Numbered from the stretch's first letter, positions 36,162-46,508 are shown. The stretch is 64,000 bases of DNA from Sinorhizobium sp. 8-89 (GCF_030124325.1 NZ_JASKLR010000009.1:322-64321), one strand, 5' to 3'. The notes: generated by a model from the sequence alone, not told the origin. A program made the numbers and translations.

Positions 36162-36971
36162 TCAGCATTGGACGAGTGCCATCGCAGACATGTCCGCCCA
36201 GGCGATGAAATGCGGGTTTGCAAAGTCGCTGTCGCCGTGCTGCCTCGTCTTGCCATAGAGTAGGCGCGAGCCATCCAGCCGCACCACCGATCCGCCGGCG
36301 GCCTGCAGCACCGCGTCGCCGGCCGCCGTGTCCCACTCCATCGTTCGGCCGAAGCGCGGATAGACGTCGGCCTTGCCCTCGGCGAGCAGACAGAATTTCA
36401 GTGACGAACCGACCGAGGTGTAGTCCGTGACACCTTGGCCGACAAGAAATGCCTCGGTCTCGGAACTGTTGTGCGAGCGGCTGGCGACGGCCGTCAGGGC
36501 TGCCCCTCGCATCCGCGCGCGTACCGCTTGCCTCTGCTCAATCTTGAACCAATGATCCAGGAAGAGCTTTTCCGCCCGGCCTCCATCGGCGACATAGGCG
36601 CAGCGTTGCGCGGGCGCATAGACGATGCCGGCGATCGGCACATTCCCCTCGATGAGCGCGATGTTAACGGTGAAGTCGCTGCGTCGGTTGATGAATTCCT
36701 TCGTCCCGTCCAGCGGATCGACCAGAAAGAAGCAACCGCTGCCGATGTCGGGAACGCGACCCGACGCCACCGCCTCTTCGGCGACGACGGGAATGTGCGG
36801 AAAGGCGACCGCCAGCCTGTCGAGGATGATGGCCTCGGCTCGTTCGTCCGCCTCGGTGACGGGCGACTGGTCGTCCTTGTAGGAAACATTGGGGCCGGCG
36901 TCATAAACATCGAGAATCGCCGCTCCGGCGTCGAGCGCAATGCGTTCAAGCACTTCGCAAAGGGGGGTCAT
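36162..36971 (-). CDS. cysQ: 3'(2'),5'-bisphosphate nucleotidase CysQ
   Basis: 269 residues of the inositol monophosphatase-like family. AEEAVASG and [19 protein letters not shown] are the metal-binding glutamate and D-P-L-D-G-T motifs, with GTKEF typical of Cys[18 protein letters not shown] is the second family signature. It removes the 3'-phosphate from PAP, the by-product of sulfotransferase reactions, and so keeps PAPS pools usable. The start overlaps the cysNC stop by four bases. Placement directly behind PAPS synthesis suggests the operon serves sulfation as well as, or instead of, cysteine synthesis. Confidence 0.9.
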   Translation of the reverse strand: MTPLCEVLERIALDAGAAILDVYDAGPNVSYKDDQSPVTEADERAEAIILDRLAVAFPHIPVVAEEAVASGRVPDIGSGCFFLVDPLDGTKEFINRRSDFTVNIALIEGNVPIAGIVYAPAQRCAYVADGGRAEKLFLDHWFKIEQRQAVRARMRGAALTAVASRSHNSSETEAFLVGQGVTDYTSVGSSLKFCLLAEGKADVYPRFGRTMEWDTAAGDAVLQAAGGSVVRLDGSRLLYGKTRQHGDSDFANPHFIAWADMSAMALVQC

Positions 36972-38869
36972 TTGTCCTCCATCAGCCGGTCGAGGAATTC
37001 TTCGATCTCAAGCGCCAGATCGATCGGCTCATGGCCGACCGTCCGCAGATGCAATTCCGGGTTCTCCGGGGCCTCATAGGGCGAGGACACCCCGGTGAAG
37101 TTCGCAATCTTGCCGGCGAGCGCCTTCTCATAGAGCCCTTTCGGATCGCGACGCGCGCACTCGTCGAGCGGCGTATCGACGAATATCTCGATGAACTCGC
37201 GCTCGTCCATCAGTTCTCGCGCCATGCGCCGCTCGTCGCGGAACGGAGAAATGAAGGATACGAGCACGATCAGGCCGGCGTCGGCCATGAGCTTGGCGAC
37301 CTCGGCCACGCGGCGGATGTTCTCGACGCGATCCTCTTCGGTAAAGCCGAGGTCCCGATTGAGCCCGTGGCGCACATTGTCGCCGTCGAGCAGATAGGTG
37401 TGCTTGCCGCGCGCATGCAGGATCCGGTCCAGCGTGTTCGCAATCGTCGATTTGCCGGAGCCGGAAAGGCCTGTGAACCAAAGCACGGCAGGCCGCTGGT
37501 TCTTCATCGCGCTGCGCGCGCCCTTGTTCACGTCGAGCGCATGCCAATGGACGTTGTCGGCGCGACGCAGCGGGAAGTCGATCATGCCGGCGCCGACGGT
37601 GGCGTTCGTCACCCGGTCGACGAAGATGAAATTGCCTGTCGCCCGGTTGTCCTTGTAGGCGTCGAAGGCGATCGGCGTCTGCGTCGAGATATTGCAGACG
37701 CCCACTTCGTTCATCTGCAGCGACTTCGCCGCCTCGCGAATGAAGCTGTTGATGTTGACCTGGTGCTTGAGCGTCGTGACCGTCGCGCTGACACTGTCCG
37801 TCTCGGTCCTGAGGATATAGCTGCGCCCTGGCATCATCGCATTGGCGTCGAACCAGATAACATGCGCCTGGAACTGGTCCGCCACGAAGGGCCGCGAGCC
37901 GGGGGCGACGAGCATGTTGCCGCGCGAGGCGTCGACCTCATCCGAAAGCATGAGCGTTACCGCCTCGCCCTCCCCCGCCGTCTCGAGGTTGCCGTCATAC
38001 GTGACGATCGCCTTGACCGACGAGCGTTGCCCGGATTTCGCGACGACCACCGGATCGCCGACCGAGATCCTGCCGGACGCAACCTGTCCGGCATAGCCGC
38101 GGAAATCCGCGTTCGGCCGCATGACCAGTTGGACCGGAAAACGGAACGGCTTCTCCCGATCGATCGGGTCGAGTTCAACCGTCTCCAGGTAATCAAGCAG
38201 GGCCGGCCCCTTGTACCAGGGCGTGTTCGCGGAAGCCGAGATGACATTGTCGCCGTAACGGGCGGAAATCGGGATCGGCCGGATACTGGTAAAGCCGAGT
38301 TCCTTGGCAAAGACCAGGTAGTCTTCGACGATGTCGTCGAATACCTGCTGGCGGAAGTCGACCAGGTCGATCTTGTTGACCGCCAGCACGACATGCCGGA
38401 TGCCGAGCAGCGAGGCGATATATGAATGGCGCCGTGTCTGCTGGAGAATGCCCTGGCGGCTGTCGATCAGGATGATGGCGAGATCCGCGGTCGAAGCGCC
38501 GGTCACCATGTTGCGCGTATATTCCTCGTGGCCGGGCGTATCGGCGACGATGAACTTGCGCTTCGACGTGGCGAAATAGCGGTAGGCGACGTCGATGGTG
38601 ATGCCCTGTTCACGTTCGGCCTCGAGCCCATCGAGAAGCAGGGCCAGATCGATCTCCTTCCCGTTGGCGGCGCCCGGGCTGCCGACGCGGCCGAGATTTG
38701 CCAACTGATCCTCAAAGATCAGCTTCGCGTCGTAAAGCAAGCGTCCGATCAGGGTCGACTTGCCATCGTCGACAGAGCCGCAAGTGATGAATCTCAGGAT
38801 CGACTTGTTGTCGTGCTCGGCCAGATGCGCCTCGATGTCATGCGGCGGCATGGTTTGAAGATACGACAT
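36968..38869 (-). CDS. cysNC: Bifunctional sulfate adenylyltransferase large subunit / APS kinase
   Basis: 633 residues. The N-terminal CysN GTPase (about 1-430) shows G1 [19 protein letters not shown]3 [12 protein letters not shown] and G4 NKIDLVD. The C-terminal CysC APS kinase (about 455-633) shows the P-loop [17 protein letters not shown] and [16 protein letters not shown]. With CysD it makes APS from sulfate and ATP, then phosphorylates it to PAPS. Fused CysN-CysC is the same design as rhizobial NodQ; no nod genes are nearby to assign that name. It shares one base with the end of cysD (TGATG) and overlaps cysQ by four bases. Confidence 0.95.
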   Translation of the reverse strand: MSYLQTMPPHDIEAHLAEHDNKSILRFITCGSVDDGKSTLIGRLLYDAKLIFEDQLANLGRVGSPGAANGKEIDLALLLDGLEAEREQGITIDVAYRYFATSKRKFIVADTPGHEEYTRNMVTGASTADLAIILIDSRQGILQQTRRHSYIASLLGIRHVVLAVNKIDLVDFRQQVFDDIVEDYLVFAKELGFTSIRPIPISARYGDNVISASANTPWYKGPALLDYLETVELDPIDREKPFRFPVQLVMRPNADFRGYAGQVASGRISVGDPVVVAKSGQRSSVKAIVTYDGNLETAGEGEAVTLMLSDEVDASRGNMLVAPGSRPFVADQFQAHVIWFDANAMMPGRSYILRTETDSVSATVTTLKHQVNINSFIREAAKSLQMNEVGVCNISTQTPIAFDAYKDNRATGNFIFVDRVTNATVGAGMIDFPLRRADNVHWHALDVNKGARSAMKNQRPAVLWFTGLSGSGKSTIANTLDRILHARGKHTYLLDGDNVRHGLNRDLGFTEEDRVENIRRVAEVAKLMADAGLIVLVSFISPFRDERRMARELMDEREFIEIFVDTPLDECARRDPKGLYEKALAGKIANFTGVSSPYEAPENPELHLRTVGHEPIDLALEIEEFLDRLMEDK

Positions 38870-39768
38870 CAGAAGTACCCCTCCCGCTTCTTTTTCTCCA
38901 TCGCCCCGACCTCGTCCGTGTCGATCAGGCGACTCTGCCGTTCGGATGTGCGCACCGTCAACATTTCCCGCAATATGTCCGGAAGCGTGGCAGCCTCGGA
39001 TTCGACCGCCCCGGTCAGCGGATAGCAGCCGAGCGTGCGGAAGCGCACCAGGCGCTCCGCGACCTCCTCGCCAGGCTGGATCGGCATGCGGTCGTCATCC
39101 ACCATGATCAGCATGCCGTCGCGCCGCACGACAGGCCGCCGGGCCGCAAAATAGAGCGGCACGATCGGAATGTTCTCGCGCAGGATGTATTGCCAGATGT
39201 CAAATTCGGTCCAATTGGAAAGCGGGAAGACCCGCATCGTCTCGCCCTGGCCGACCCGTGTGTTGTAGGTCTTCCACATCTCGGGACGCTGGCGCTTCGG
39301 GTCCCAGCCGTGCTGGGCGCTGCGGATGGAAAAGACGCGCTCCTTGGCCCGTGACTTCTCCTCGTCGCGTCGCGCTCCCGCGAGGGCCGCGTCGAACCCG
39401 TATTTCTCCAGCGCCTGCCTGAGCGCCATCGTCTTCATGACATGGGTATGGACATTGGACCCGTGCGTGAACGGCCCGATGCCCTGATCGATCCCGTCCT
39501 GATTGACGTGCACCAGAAGGTTGAAGCCGAGTTGCCGCGCCATCCGGTCACGAAACTCGATCATCTCCCGGAACTTCCATCTGGTGTCCACATGGAGAAA
39601 GGGAAAAGGCGGTTTGGCCGGATAGAACGCCTTCATCGCCAGGTGCAGCAAGACCGAGGAGTCCTTGCCAATGGAATAAAGCACAACCGGGTTGGAAAAC
39701 GTTGCAACGACTTCTCGGATAACATGAATTGCTTCGGCTTCAAGCCGCCGAAGATGGGGAAGAGACAT
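38869..39768 (-). CDS. cysD: Sulfate adenylyltransferase subunit 2
   Basis: 299 residues. [20 protein letters not shown] is the PP-loop that binds ATP, and [19 protein letters not shown] and REGYF at the C-terminus are family hallmarks. It transfers AMP to sulfate, driven by the CysN GTPase, to form APS. It is the first gene of the minus-strand operon. The promoter should lie in the ~200 AT-rich bases up to 39970; a T-rich run there on the minus strand could also end ROK-gene transcription. Confidence 0.95.
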   Translation of the reverse strand: MSLPHLRRLEAEAIHVIREVVATFSNPVVLYSIGKDSSVLLHLAMKAFYPAKPPFPFLHVDTRWKFREMIEFRDRMARQLGFNLLVHVNQDGIDQGIGPFTHGSNVHTHVMKTMALRQALEKYGFDAALAGARRDEEKSRAKERVFSIRSAQHGWDPKRQRPEMWKTYNTRVGQGETMRVFPLSNWTEFDIWQYILRENIPIVPLYFAARRPVVRRDGMLIMVDDDRMPIQPGEEVAERLVRFRTLGCYPLTGAVESEAATLPDILREMLTVRTSERQSRLIDTDEVGAMEKKKREGYF

Positions 39769-39970
39769 ATCGCAATCCCTCTGATTTTAAATAATAAAAA
39801 TTCTTGTATGCGATAAAAAAAGGTCGCCGCCGCCAAACGGTTGCAGGCGCAATCAAATAATGGGTGCAGCAGCTAAACTTTGTCCCGCCGACTTGGCCGC
39901 ATTTAAGCGCCATATTGCTAATATTTCAAGTAACAATAGCAATCCTCCTTTTCGCAAGTTGGGCGCGACA

Positions 39971-41218
39971 CTAGGCGTCGTCCTGCGGCAGCCAAACAGC
40001 GCCCGCCGTTCCCGTCTTCAGGATCGCGGAAAAACGAGGATCGAAAGTCCGGCTGATCGGCTCCGCGGCAGCACCGATGGCCACAGCCCAGGGGTCCGTG
40101 AAGCCCAGCTGCAGGCGCGGCATGCTGCGTGCGCGATGCTCGGCGATCGAAGGCAGCAACGGGTGGATGGCCTCCATCAGCAGCCGGGCGAGACCGGATG
40201 GCATGCCGCCGCAGAGGATGACGGTTTGCGGATCGAAAATGCTCTCCAGCGTCTGGACGGCGGCTTGAAGCTCGAATGCCGCATCCTCGACCCAGGCGGT
40301 GACGCGTGCGTCCGGCCCCCCTGCGATCTCGTCGATCCGGCGATAGAGATCCGGATCGGCGGGATCGAGACCGAGGATCCTGCTGAGCGATGCAATGGAA
40401 ACGCGGTGCTCGAGCGGGGCACGCTTCACGCCGGCCACGCGCGGCTGGCTCAAGATCATGCCGATCTCGCCGGCATTGCCGTTGGCGCCGCGATAGAGCT
40501 CACCGTTGAGGATCAATCCGGCCCCCAGGCCGTAGCCAAGATAGATGCAGATCGCCTGATCGAGCCCGTGCGCCGCGCCGACCATCTTTTCGGCAGTCGC
40601 TGCGGCCGCCGCATCGTTCTGCAAACGCACGTCGAGACCCGTACCTGCCGATAGTGTTTCCAACAGAGGAAAGTTCTGCCAGGCCGCCATCATCCAGGGA
40701 TCGTCGGCGTCTGCGTCAATGCCGAAGGGGCCGGGCATCGCAATGCCGAGGCCGACGAATCGGTCCCTGGATTGCGGCGCGATCTCCGCCAGGTCGTGAC
40801 GCGTTCTGGCGATCAAATCCAAAATGGTGCCGACGCCTTTTTCCGGACCGCCCGCAGGCAGGTTCGCCTCGCCCCGCGCGAGCACGGAGCCGACCAGATC
40901 GACGGCGATCGTGCGGGTGACGTGCCGGTCGATCTGCAGGCCGATCGCGAAGGCGCCTTCGGGAACCAACCGATAGGGGGTCGACGGCTGCCCGCGGCCC
41001 TTGCGGACGGCGGCGAGAGACGCCACCAGGCCGTCGCTTTCGAGCTCCTCGATAATATTCGAAACGGTCTGCTTGGTGAGTGCCGTCGCCCGCGCAAGAT
41101 CGGCCCGCGACAGCTGCCCGTTCAGCCGCAGCGCATCGATCATCACGCGGCGGTTGTGCGCGCTGGTCCCCTCCTGATTGGTCCCGCTCTTGGCCCGGAT
41201 GGGGCGCATCTCGTTCAT
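39971..41218 (-). CDS. ROK-family transcriptional regulator
   Basis: 415 residues from the ATG at 41218; the frame opens two codons earlier at a TTG. An N-terminal winged helix-turn-helix (about 22-85, GQLSRADLARATALTKQTVS) is followed by a ROK/sugar-kinase-like domain with LGYGLGAGLILNGELYRGAN. The usual ROK zinc-site cysteines (CxCGxxGC) are not visible, so the metal site is probably lost. It is divergent from a sugar ABC operon starting at 41446 and most likely represses it, with inducer release by a sugar or sugar phosphate. A perfect inverted repeat at 41261-41281 is a good operator candidate. Confidence 0.88.
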   Translation of the reverse strand: MNEMRPIRAKSGTNQEGTSAHNRRVMIDALRLNGQLSRADLARATALTKQTVSNIIEELESDGLVASLAAVRKGRGQPSTPYRLVPEGAFAIGLQIDRHVTRTIAVDLVGSVLARGEANLPAGGPEKGVGTILDLIARTRHDLAEIAPQSRDRFVGLGIAMPGPFGIDADADDPWMMAAWQNFPLLETLSAGTGLDVRLQNDAAAAATAEKMVGAAHGLDQAICIYLGYGLGAGLILNGELYRGANGNAGEIGMILSQPRVAGVKRAPLEHRVSIASLSRILGLDPADPDLYRRIDEIAGGPDARVTAWVEDAAFELQAAVQTLESIFDPQTVILCGGMPSGLARLLMEAIHPLLPSIAEHRARSMPRLQLGFTDPWAVAIGAAAEPISRTFDPRFSAILKTGTAGAVWLPQDDA

Positions 41219-41260
41219 CCACAAATCCCGCTTGACACTGTTAGAATATTGGCGAAGAAA

Positions 41261-41281
41261 TAAGTCAAGACAATTGACTTA
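41261..41281. promoter_or_regulatory. Candidate operator for the ROK regulator
   Basis: A perfect inverted repeat, TAAGTCAA and TTGACTTA separated by GACAA, in the intergenic region between the divergent ROK gene and the sugar ABC operon. A TTGACA lies nearby at 41232-41237. Symmetry and placement fit a repressor site controlling both directions. Confidence 0.55.
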
Positions 41282-41445
41282 ATAGGAGGTCGCAAGAACC
41301 TCAGGGGAACGAAGGCGACGGTGCTATGCTGTCGCAAACGCTCCGATTGATTTGTCGACGTCGCCGCAAGTCGCGGCGGATTTCCCGCTCCGGCGTGCTC
41401 GCAAGCAGCGCCGGGAACTGAAACGATCGATTATTGGAGGCAACA

Positions 41446-42684
41446 ATGTTGAAATCGACACGCAACGCGCTCGTCGGCGCCGCTCTTGTCGGAATATCCT
41501 TCAGCAGCCAGGCTCACGCGGAAACGACGCTGAACGCGTTGTTCATGGCTCAGGCCGCCTATAGCGAAGCCGATGTTCGCGCCATGACCGAGGCCTTCAC
41601 CAAGGCCAATCCGGACGTGAAGGTCAATCTCGAATTCGTCCCCTATGAAGGGCTGCACGACAAGACGGTGCTGGCGCAGGGTTCCGGCGGCGGTTATGAC
41701 GTCGTCCTGTTCGACGTCATCTGGCCGGCCGAATACGTCACCAACAAGGTGCTCGTCGATGTCACCGACCGCATCACCGACGAGATGAAGAACGGTGTCC
41801 TGCCGGGCGCGTGGACCACGGTCGAATATGACGGCAAGCGCTATGGCATGCCGTGGATCCTCGACACCAAATATCTCTTCTACAACAAGGAAATCCTGGA
41901 AAAGGCCGGCATCACCGCGCCGCCGAAGACCTGGGACGAACTTGCCGAGCAGGCAAAGACGATCAAGGACAAGGGACTGCTCCAGAACCCGATCGCCTGG
42001 AGCTGGTCGCAGGCGGAAGCTGCGATCTGCGACTACACGACGCTGGTGAGCGCCTATGGCGGCAAGTTCATCGAAGGCGGCAAGCCGGCCTTCACGACTG
42101 GCGGCGGACTTGATGCGCTGAACTACATGGTTTCGAGTTACACCTCCGGTCTCACCAACCCGAATTCCAAGGAGTTCCTTGAGGAGGATGTGCGCAAGGT
42201 GTTCCAGAACGGCGAGGCGGCCTTCGCGCTCAACTGGACCTATATGTACAACCTTGCCAACGACCCCAAGGAAAGCAAGGTGGCCGGCAAGGTCGGCGTC
42301 GTGCCGGCTCCGGGCGTCGCCGGCAAGAGCGAGGTTTCGGCCGTCAACGGCTCGATGGGCCTCGGCATCACCTCGACCAGCCAGCATCCGGAAGAGGCAT
42401 GGAAATACATCGTCCACATGACCTCGCAGCAGACGCAGAACGCCTATGCGAAGCTCAGCCTGCCGATCTGGGCCTCGTCCTACGAGGACGCCAGCGTGAC
42501 GAAGGGCCAGGAAGAATTGATCGCAGCGGCCAAGCTTGGCCTCGCGGCGATGTATCCGCGCCCGACGACGCCGAAATATCAGGAGCTTTCGACTGCCCTG
42601 CAGCAGGCCATCCAGGAGGCGCTGCTCGGCCAGACCTCAGCCGAAGACGCCTTGAAGACGGCTGCCGAGAACAGCGGCCTCTAA
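41446..42684 (+). CDS. Sugar ABC transporter substrate-binding protein
   Basis: 412 residues from the ATG at 41446, which has GGAGG six bases upstream; the earlier TTG lies inside that ribosome site. The signal peptide ends near SSQAHAETT. The mature protein has the extracellular solute-binding family 1 layout (VNLEFVPYEGLHDKTVL, later YDVVLFDVIWPAEYV, GLGITSTSQHPEEAWKYIV). It should bind a mono- or oligosaccharide in the periplasm and deliver it to the two downstream permeases. It leads an operon with SIS, PfkB and ATPase genes. Confidence 0.9.
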   Translation: MLKSTRNALVGAALVGISFSSQAHAETTLNALFMAQAAYSEADVRAMTEAFTKANPDVKVNLEFVPYEGLHDKTVLAQGSGGGYDVVLFDVIWPAEYVTNKVLVDVTDRITDEMKNGVLPGAWTTVEYDGKRYGMPWILDTKYLFYNKEILEKAGITAPPKTWDELAEQAKTIKDKGLLQNPIAWSWSQAEAAICDYTTLVSAYGGKFIEGGKPAFTTGGGLDALNYMVSSYTSGLTNPNSKEFLEEDVRKVFQNGEAAFALNWTYMYNLANDPKESKVAGKVGVVPAPGVAGKSEVSAVNGSMGLGITSTSQHPEEAWKYIVHMTSQQTQNAYAKLSLPIWASSYEDASVTKGQEELIAAAKLGLAAMYPRPTTPKYQELSTALQQAIQEALLGQTSAEDALKTAAENSGL

Positions 42685-42695
42685 CAATGCGAGAT

Positions 42696-42728
42696 TACGT
42701 TCCGGGCAGCCGCGCCGCTCGGAACGTA
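42696..42728 (+). promoter_or_regulatory. Stem-loop after the binding-protein gene
   Basis: Perfect 9-bp stem, TACGTTCCG (42696-42704) with CGGAACGTA (42720-42728), 15-base loop, no T-run. It starts 11 bases after the stop of the binding-protein gene. It probably protects the upstream mRNA from 3' decay or lowers read-through into the permease genes. Confidence 0.6.
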
Positions 42729-42819
42729 GTCGAAGCCGCAGCTTCTTCGAATCCTCGGCATGGCCGAGTCACAATGAATCGCATGAAACGGCCCTGACGG
42801 CCGCAAGAGTCTCCATCCG

Positions 42820-43701
42820 ATGCCCGGTACCTGGATAACAACGCGTGCGTGGCTTTTGATGCTGCCGCTGCTCGTGGTCATGATCGCTGTCATCGGCTGG
42901 CCATTGGTCGATACGGTGCGGCTCTCCTTCACCGATGCGAAGCTCGTCGGCACCGCAGGCGGTTTCGTCGGCGTCGACAACTACGCAAGAATGCTTGGCG
43001 GGTCGAACTTCCAGCGGGCGCTGATGACGACCACCTGGTTCGCTGTCGTGTCCGTCGCCGCCGAAATGGTGCTGGGCGTGCTCGCCGCGCTCCTGCTTAA
43101 CCAGCAGTTTCGCGGGCGGACAGCACTCAGAGCCCTGATGATCCTGCCCTGGGCCTTGCCGACGGTGGTCAACGCCACGCTCTGGCGGCTGATCTACAAT
43201 CCCGAATATGGCGCCCTCAACGCTGCGCTCACCCAACTTGGCCTGCTCGACAGCTACCGCTCCTGGCTCGGCGAGCCGGGTTCGGCGCTCATCGCGCTGA
43301 TTGTCGCAGATTGCTGGAAGAATTTCCCGCTGGTGGCGCTGATCGCGCTCGCCGCCTTGCAGGCCGTCCCCCGCGACATCAACGCGGCAGCACTTGTCGA
43401 CGGCGCAGGCCCATTCAACCGCTTCCGCTACGTGATCATGCCCTATCTCGCTGGGCCCCTCCTGGTGGCGCTGGTACTGCGCACGATCGAGGCCTTCAAG
43501 GTCTTCGACATTATCTGGGTGATGACCCGCGGCGGGCCGGCGAACAGCACGCGCACGCTCTCGATCCTCGTCTATCAGGAGGCCTTTTCCTTCCAGCGAG
43601 CAGGTTCCGGCGCGTCACTGGCCTTGATCGTCACTCTGCTCGTGACCATTCTTGCGGTCGCCTATGCGGCGCTGCTTCGCAAGGCCGCGGGAGCGTCATG
43701 A
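42820..43701 (+). CDS. Sugar ABC transporter permease (MalF-type)
   Basis: 293 residues with six hydrophobic spans. The cytoplasmic EAA loop reads INAAALVDGAGPF, the contact site for the ATPase. It forms the membrane channel with the next permease, whose ATG overlaps its stop codon as ATGA. The gap of 135 bases from the binding-protein gene holds a stem-loop. Confidence 0.9.
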   Translation: MPGTWITTRAWLLMLPLLVVMIAVIGWPLVDTVRLSFTDAKLVGTAGGFVGVDNYARMLGGSNFQRALMTTTWFAVVSVAAEMVLGVLAALLLNQQFRGRTALRALMILPWALPTVVNATLWRLIYNPEYGALNAALTQLGLLDSYRSWLGEPGSALIALIVADCWKNFPLVALIALAALQAVPRDINAAALVDGAGPFNRFRYVIMPYLAGPLLVALVLRTIEAFKVFDIIWVMTRGGPANSTRTLSILVYQEAFSFQRAGSGASLALIVTLLVTILAVAYAALLRKAAGAS

Positions 43702-44546
43702 TGGAACGCCGGAATCCGATCTTCACCGCTTTCGTCTATGCGTGCGCACTCCTGCTTGCGATCGTCATCCTGGCGCCGATCGGCTGGCTCTTCGTCATGA
43801 GCATCTCGTCGGCCGCCGACCTTTCGGCCAAGCCCCTCAACTGGTGGCCGGACGAGATCGATCTTTCGCGCTACCGCACCCTGCTTTCAACGATCGAGAA
43901 CAGCGCCGGCGCCGCCTTCGTCGCCTCACTGCTCAACAGCCTGAAAGTCGCCGGCATGGCGACGCTAGCGGCAATCGCCGTCGCCATTCCCTCCGCCTGG
44001 GCGGTTTCGCGCACACCGACGGTCTCCTGGTCGCTCTATGCGGTGATCGCCACCTATATGCTGCCACCCGTCGCGCTCGCGGTACCGCTCTACATGGGGC
44101 TTGCCTATTTCGGCTTGCTCAACTCCGTCTTCGGGCTGGCGCTCGTCTATCTCACTATCCTTGCGCCGTTCACCACCTGGCTGCTGAAATCGGGCTTCGA
44201 TTCCATACCCAGGGAAATCGAAAGCGCCGCAATGATCGACGGCGCACGGCTCGACCAGATCCTGCGGCTGCTGACACTGCCGCTTGCCGCCCCTGTCATG
44301 GCGACCTCCGCCCTCTTCGCCTTCTTGCTCGCCTGGGACGAATTCTTCTACGCGCTACTCTTCACCTCCGACCTGCGCGCCAAGACCCTCACTGTCGCCA
44401 TTGCGGATCTCGCCGGCGGCCGTGTCTCCGACTACGGATTGATCGCAACCGCCGGTGTGCTTGCCGCCCTGCCCCCGGTGCTGATCGGTCTCGTCATGCA
44501 ACGTGCCCTGATTTCGGGGCTTACAAGCGGCGGCGTCAAAGGATGA
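43698..44546 (+). CDS. Sugar ABC transporter permease (MalG-type)
   Basis: 282 residues from the ATG at 43698, overlapping the previous stop by four bases; a longer in-frame extension shadows the upstream gene. Six spans and the EAA loop IESAAMIDGARLDQI are present. It is the second half of the membrane channel. The next gene again overlaps as ATGA, so the operon is tightly coupled. Confidence 0.9.
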   Translation: MMERRNPIFTAFVYACALLLAIVILAPIGWLFVMSISSAADLSAKPLNWWPDEIDLSRYRTLLSTIENSAGAAFVASLLNSLKVAGMATLAAIAVAIPSAWAVSRTPTVSWSLYAVIATYMLPPVALAVPLYMGLAYFGLLNSVFGLALVYLTILAPFTTWLLKSGFDSIPREIESAAMIDGARLDQILRLLTLPLAAPVMATSALFAFLLAWDEFFYALLFTSDLRAKTLTVAIADLAGGRVSDYGLIATAGVLAALPPVLIGLVMQRALISGLTSGGVKG

Positions 44547-45568
44547 TCATGAAGGCTTCCAAGGAGCGCCCCGCCGGGCTCATCGCGATCGACAAGGAGA
44601 TGGAACGTCAGCACGCCGATGCCATCGCTTCCCACGAAGGATCGGCCGCCCTCGCGCAGAAAATTGCCGCGTCACTGAAATCGACAGGCCGCCTCCTCCT
44701 CATTGGCATGGGCGGCTCTCATGCCGTCGGCCGTGCCGTCGAGCCCCTCTATCGGGCGCTCGGCATCGAGGCCGTGGCGCTGCCGCTCTCCGAGCAGCTC
44801 GGCCAGCCATTACCTATTGAAGGAAAAACCGTCCTGATCACCTCCCAGTCGGGCGAAAGCGCCGAGGTGCTGCGCTGGTTCAGAGAGAACAATGGCGGCA
44901 CGCCGGATACGTTCGGCCTGACGCTGGAAGGCAATTCCTTCCTGGCGCGTTCGACACCATCGCTTATCGGCGCTGGCGGCACCGAGCAGGCGTTCGCCGC
45001 AACCCGCAGTCTGACGATCAGTTTCGCGCTGCATCTCGCAGTACTCGCCGCACTCGGTGAAGATCCGGCCGATGCGCTTCACGCCCTTCGCGAGCCCGAA
45101 GCGCCCGCAATCGACGATGCTCTGACTGCGCTCGCCGATGTGCGCGCCGTGGTCACCTCCGGCCGCCGGCTGCAGGGTCTCGCCGAGGCGATCGCGCTTG
45201 GGCTCACCGAACTGTCACGCCTGCCCTGCTTCTCGCTCGAAGGCGGACAACTCCGCCACGGTCCCATGGAAATGCTCGGGCCGAATGTCGGGGTCGTGCT
45301 CTTCCGCGCTGCTGATCCGACGGCAGACCTGGTCGCCGCCTTGGCGAACTCCGCAGCCGAAGCAGGTTCGCCCGTGATCGTCTTCGATGCGTCCGGCGAA
45401 CCGCCGGTCGATGGGGTCGTGACGATCCACTTCGGGCGCGCCGCAGGCATGGCGGCCATTTTCGCCATGCTGCCAGTCGCGCAGTCGCTCATGCTCGCCC
45501 TTGCCGATGCCCGCGTAGACAATGTCGGTACACCGGTGCGCTCCACCAAGATCACCCGGAGCGAGTAA
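44543..45568 (+). CDS. SIS-domain sugar isomerase/deglycase-like protein
   Basis: 341 residues from the ATG at 44543. Two SIS domains are visible, the first with LLLIGMGGSHAVG and VLITSQSGESAEVL, which bind a sugar phosphate. The second contains LEGGQLRHGPMEMLGP, as in GlmS isomerase and FrlB-type deglycases; there is no glutaminase domain. It probably converts a phosphorylated amino sugar or Amadori compound. With the PfkB kinase next to it and the transporter, the set resembles the fructosamine (Frl) layout, but glucosamine-type substrates are equally possible. The following gene starts four bases after its stop codon. Confidence 0.82.
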   Translation: MIMKASKERPAGLIAIDKEMERQHADAIASHEGSAALAQKIAASLKSTGRLLLIGMGGSHAVGRAVEPLYRALGIEAVALPLSEQLGQPLPIEGKTVLITSQSGESAEVLRWFRENNGGTPDTFGLTLEGNSFLARSTPSLIGAGGTEQAFAATRSLTISFALHLAVLAALGEDPADALHALREPEAPAIDDALTALADVRAVVTSGRRLQGLAEAIALGLTELSRLPCFSLEGGQLRHGPMEMLGPNVGVVLFRAADPTADLVAALANSAAEAGSPVIVFDASGEPPVDGVVTIHFGRAAGMAAIFAMLPVAQSLMLALADARVDNVGTPVRSTKITRSE

Positions 45569-45572
45569 GGAC

Positions 45573-46508
45573 ATGCGCCCGCTTGCAGTCATCGGCAACG
45601 TCAACATCGACCTGATCCTCGGTCCGGCCGAGCCGTGGCCGAAGGCCGGCACGGAAATCATCGTCGATCATGACGAGTTGCGTGTCGGCGGCTGCGCCGG
45701 CAACAGCGCGCTTGCCTGGGATTCGCTCGGTGTGGACTACGCGATCGCCGCGAACGTCGGCAACGACCAGTTCGGCACCTGGCTGAAGGAGGCCTTCGGC
45801 GCTCGCTCTAAGGGCTGGCCGGTGGAAGCCGTGGGCACCACGCTCTCGGTCGGCATCACCCATCCGGACGGCGAGCGCACGTTTTTCACCACGCGCGGCC
45901 ATCTGCCGCTCTTCAGCTTCGACGAGGTTCGCACGATGCTTGACGGCGAGCGTCTTCGCGGCGGCTATGTGTTGCTCGCGGGCTCGTTCCTGACCGACGC
46001 CCTGACGCTCGCCTATGACGAGTTTTTCGACTGGGCGGATGCGCATGGCATCGCGGTTGCGCTCGACACCGGCTGGCCGCTCGACGGTTGGACCGAGGCG
46101 AACAAGCGCAGGACGCTCGATTGGCTGAAGCGCTGCCATTGCGCCCTCTTCAACGAAGCCGAGACGACGACCTTGACCGGAGAGACTGACCCGGGCGAAG
46201 CCGCGCGGCACCTGAAGGAACGGATGCCGGCCGAGGCGATCGTCGTCGTCAAGCGCGGACCTTACGGCGCGCTTGCCCTCGACGAGACCGGTGCGCAATT
46301 TTCGGTTCCTGCACCGCGCGTTGACGTCGTCGACACCATCGGCGCCGGCGATGTCTTCAATGCCGGCTTCCTGGCCGCGCTTGCCGCCGATTTGCCGCTC
46401 GAAGAATGCCTGCTAGTTGGCGTCACGATCGCTTCCGAAGCCATCTCCACGCTGCCGCGCAGCTACGGCAAGCCCCTTTCGGCCTTCCTCCAGGAGACCA
46501 GGAAATGA
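45573..46508 (+). CDS. PfkB-family carbohydrate kinase
   Basis: 311 residues from the ATG at 45573, with TAAGGA just upstream. The N-terminal VIGNVNIDLILGP and GGCAGNSALAWDSLG match PfkB motif 1. VVDTIGAGDVFNAGFLAAL is motif 2, with the catalytic aspartate in G-A-G-D. It phosphorylates a sugar taken up by the adjacent transporter, giving the likely substrate of the SIS protein. It overlaps the ATPase gene by four bases. Confidence 0.9.
   Translation: MRPLAVIGNVNIDLILGPAEPWPKAGTEIIVDHDELRVGGCAGNSALAWDSLGVDYAIAANVGNDQFGTWLKEAFGARSKGWPVEAVGTTLSVGITHPDGERTFFTTRGHLPLFSFDEVRTMLDGERLRGGYVLLAGSFLTDALTLAYDEFFDWADAHGIAVALDTGWPLDGWTEANKRRTLDWLKRCHCALFNEAETTTLTGETDPGEAARHLKERMPAEAIVVVKRGPYGALALDETGAQFSVPAPRVDVVDTIGAGDVFNAGFLAALAADLPLEECLLVGVTIASEAISTLPRSYGKPLSAFLQETRK

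Noticed and set aside
37031..38425. 464-codon open frame on the plus strand
   Set aside because: Antisense to cysNC; arginine/aspartate-rich shadow without motifs.
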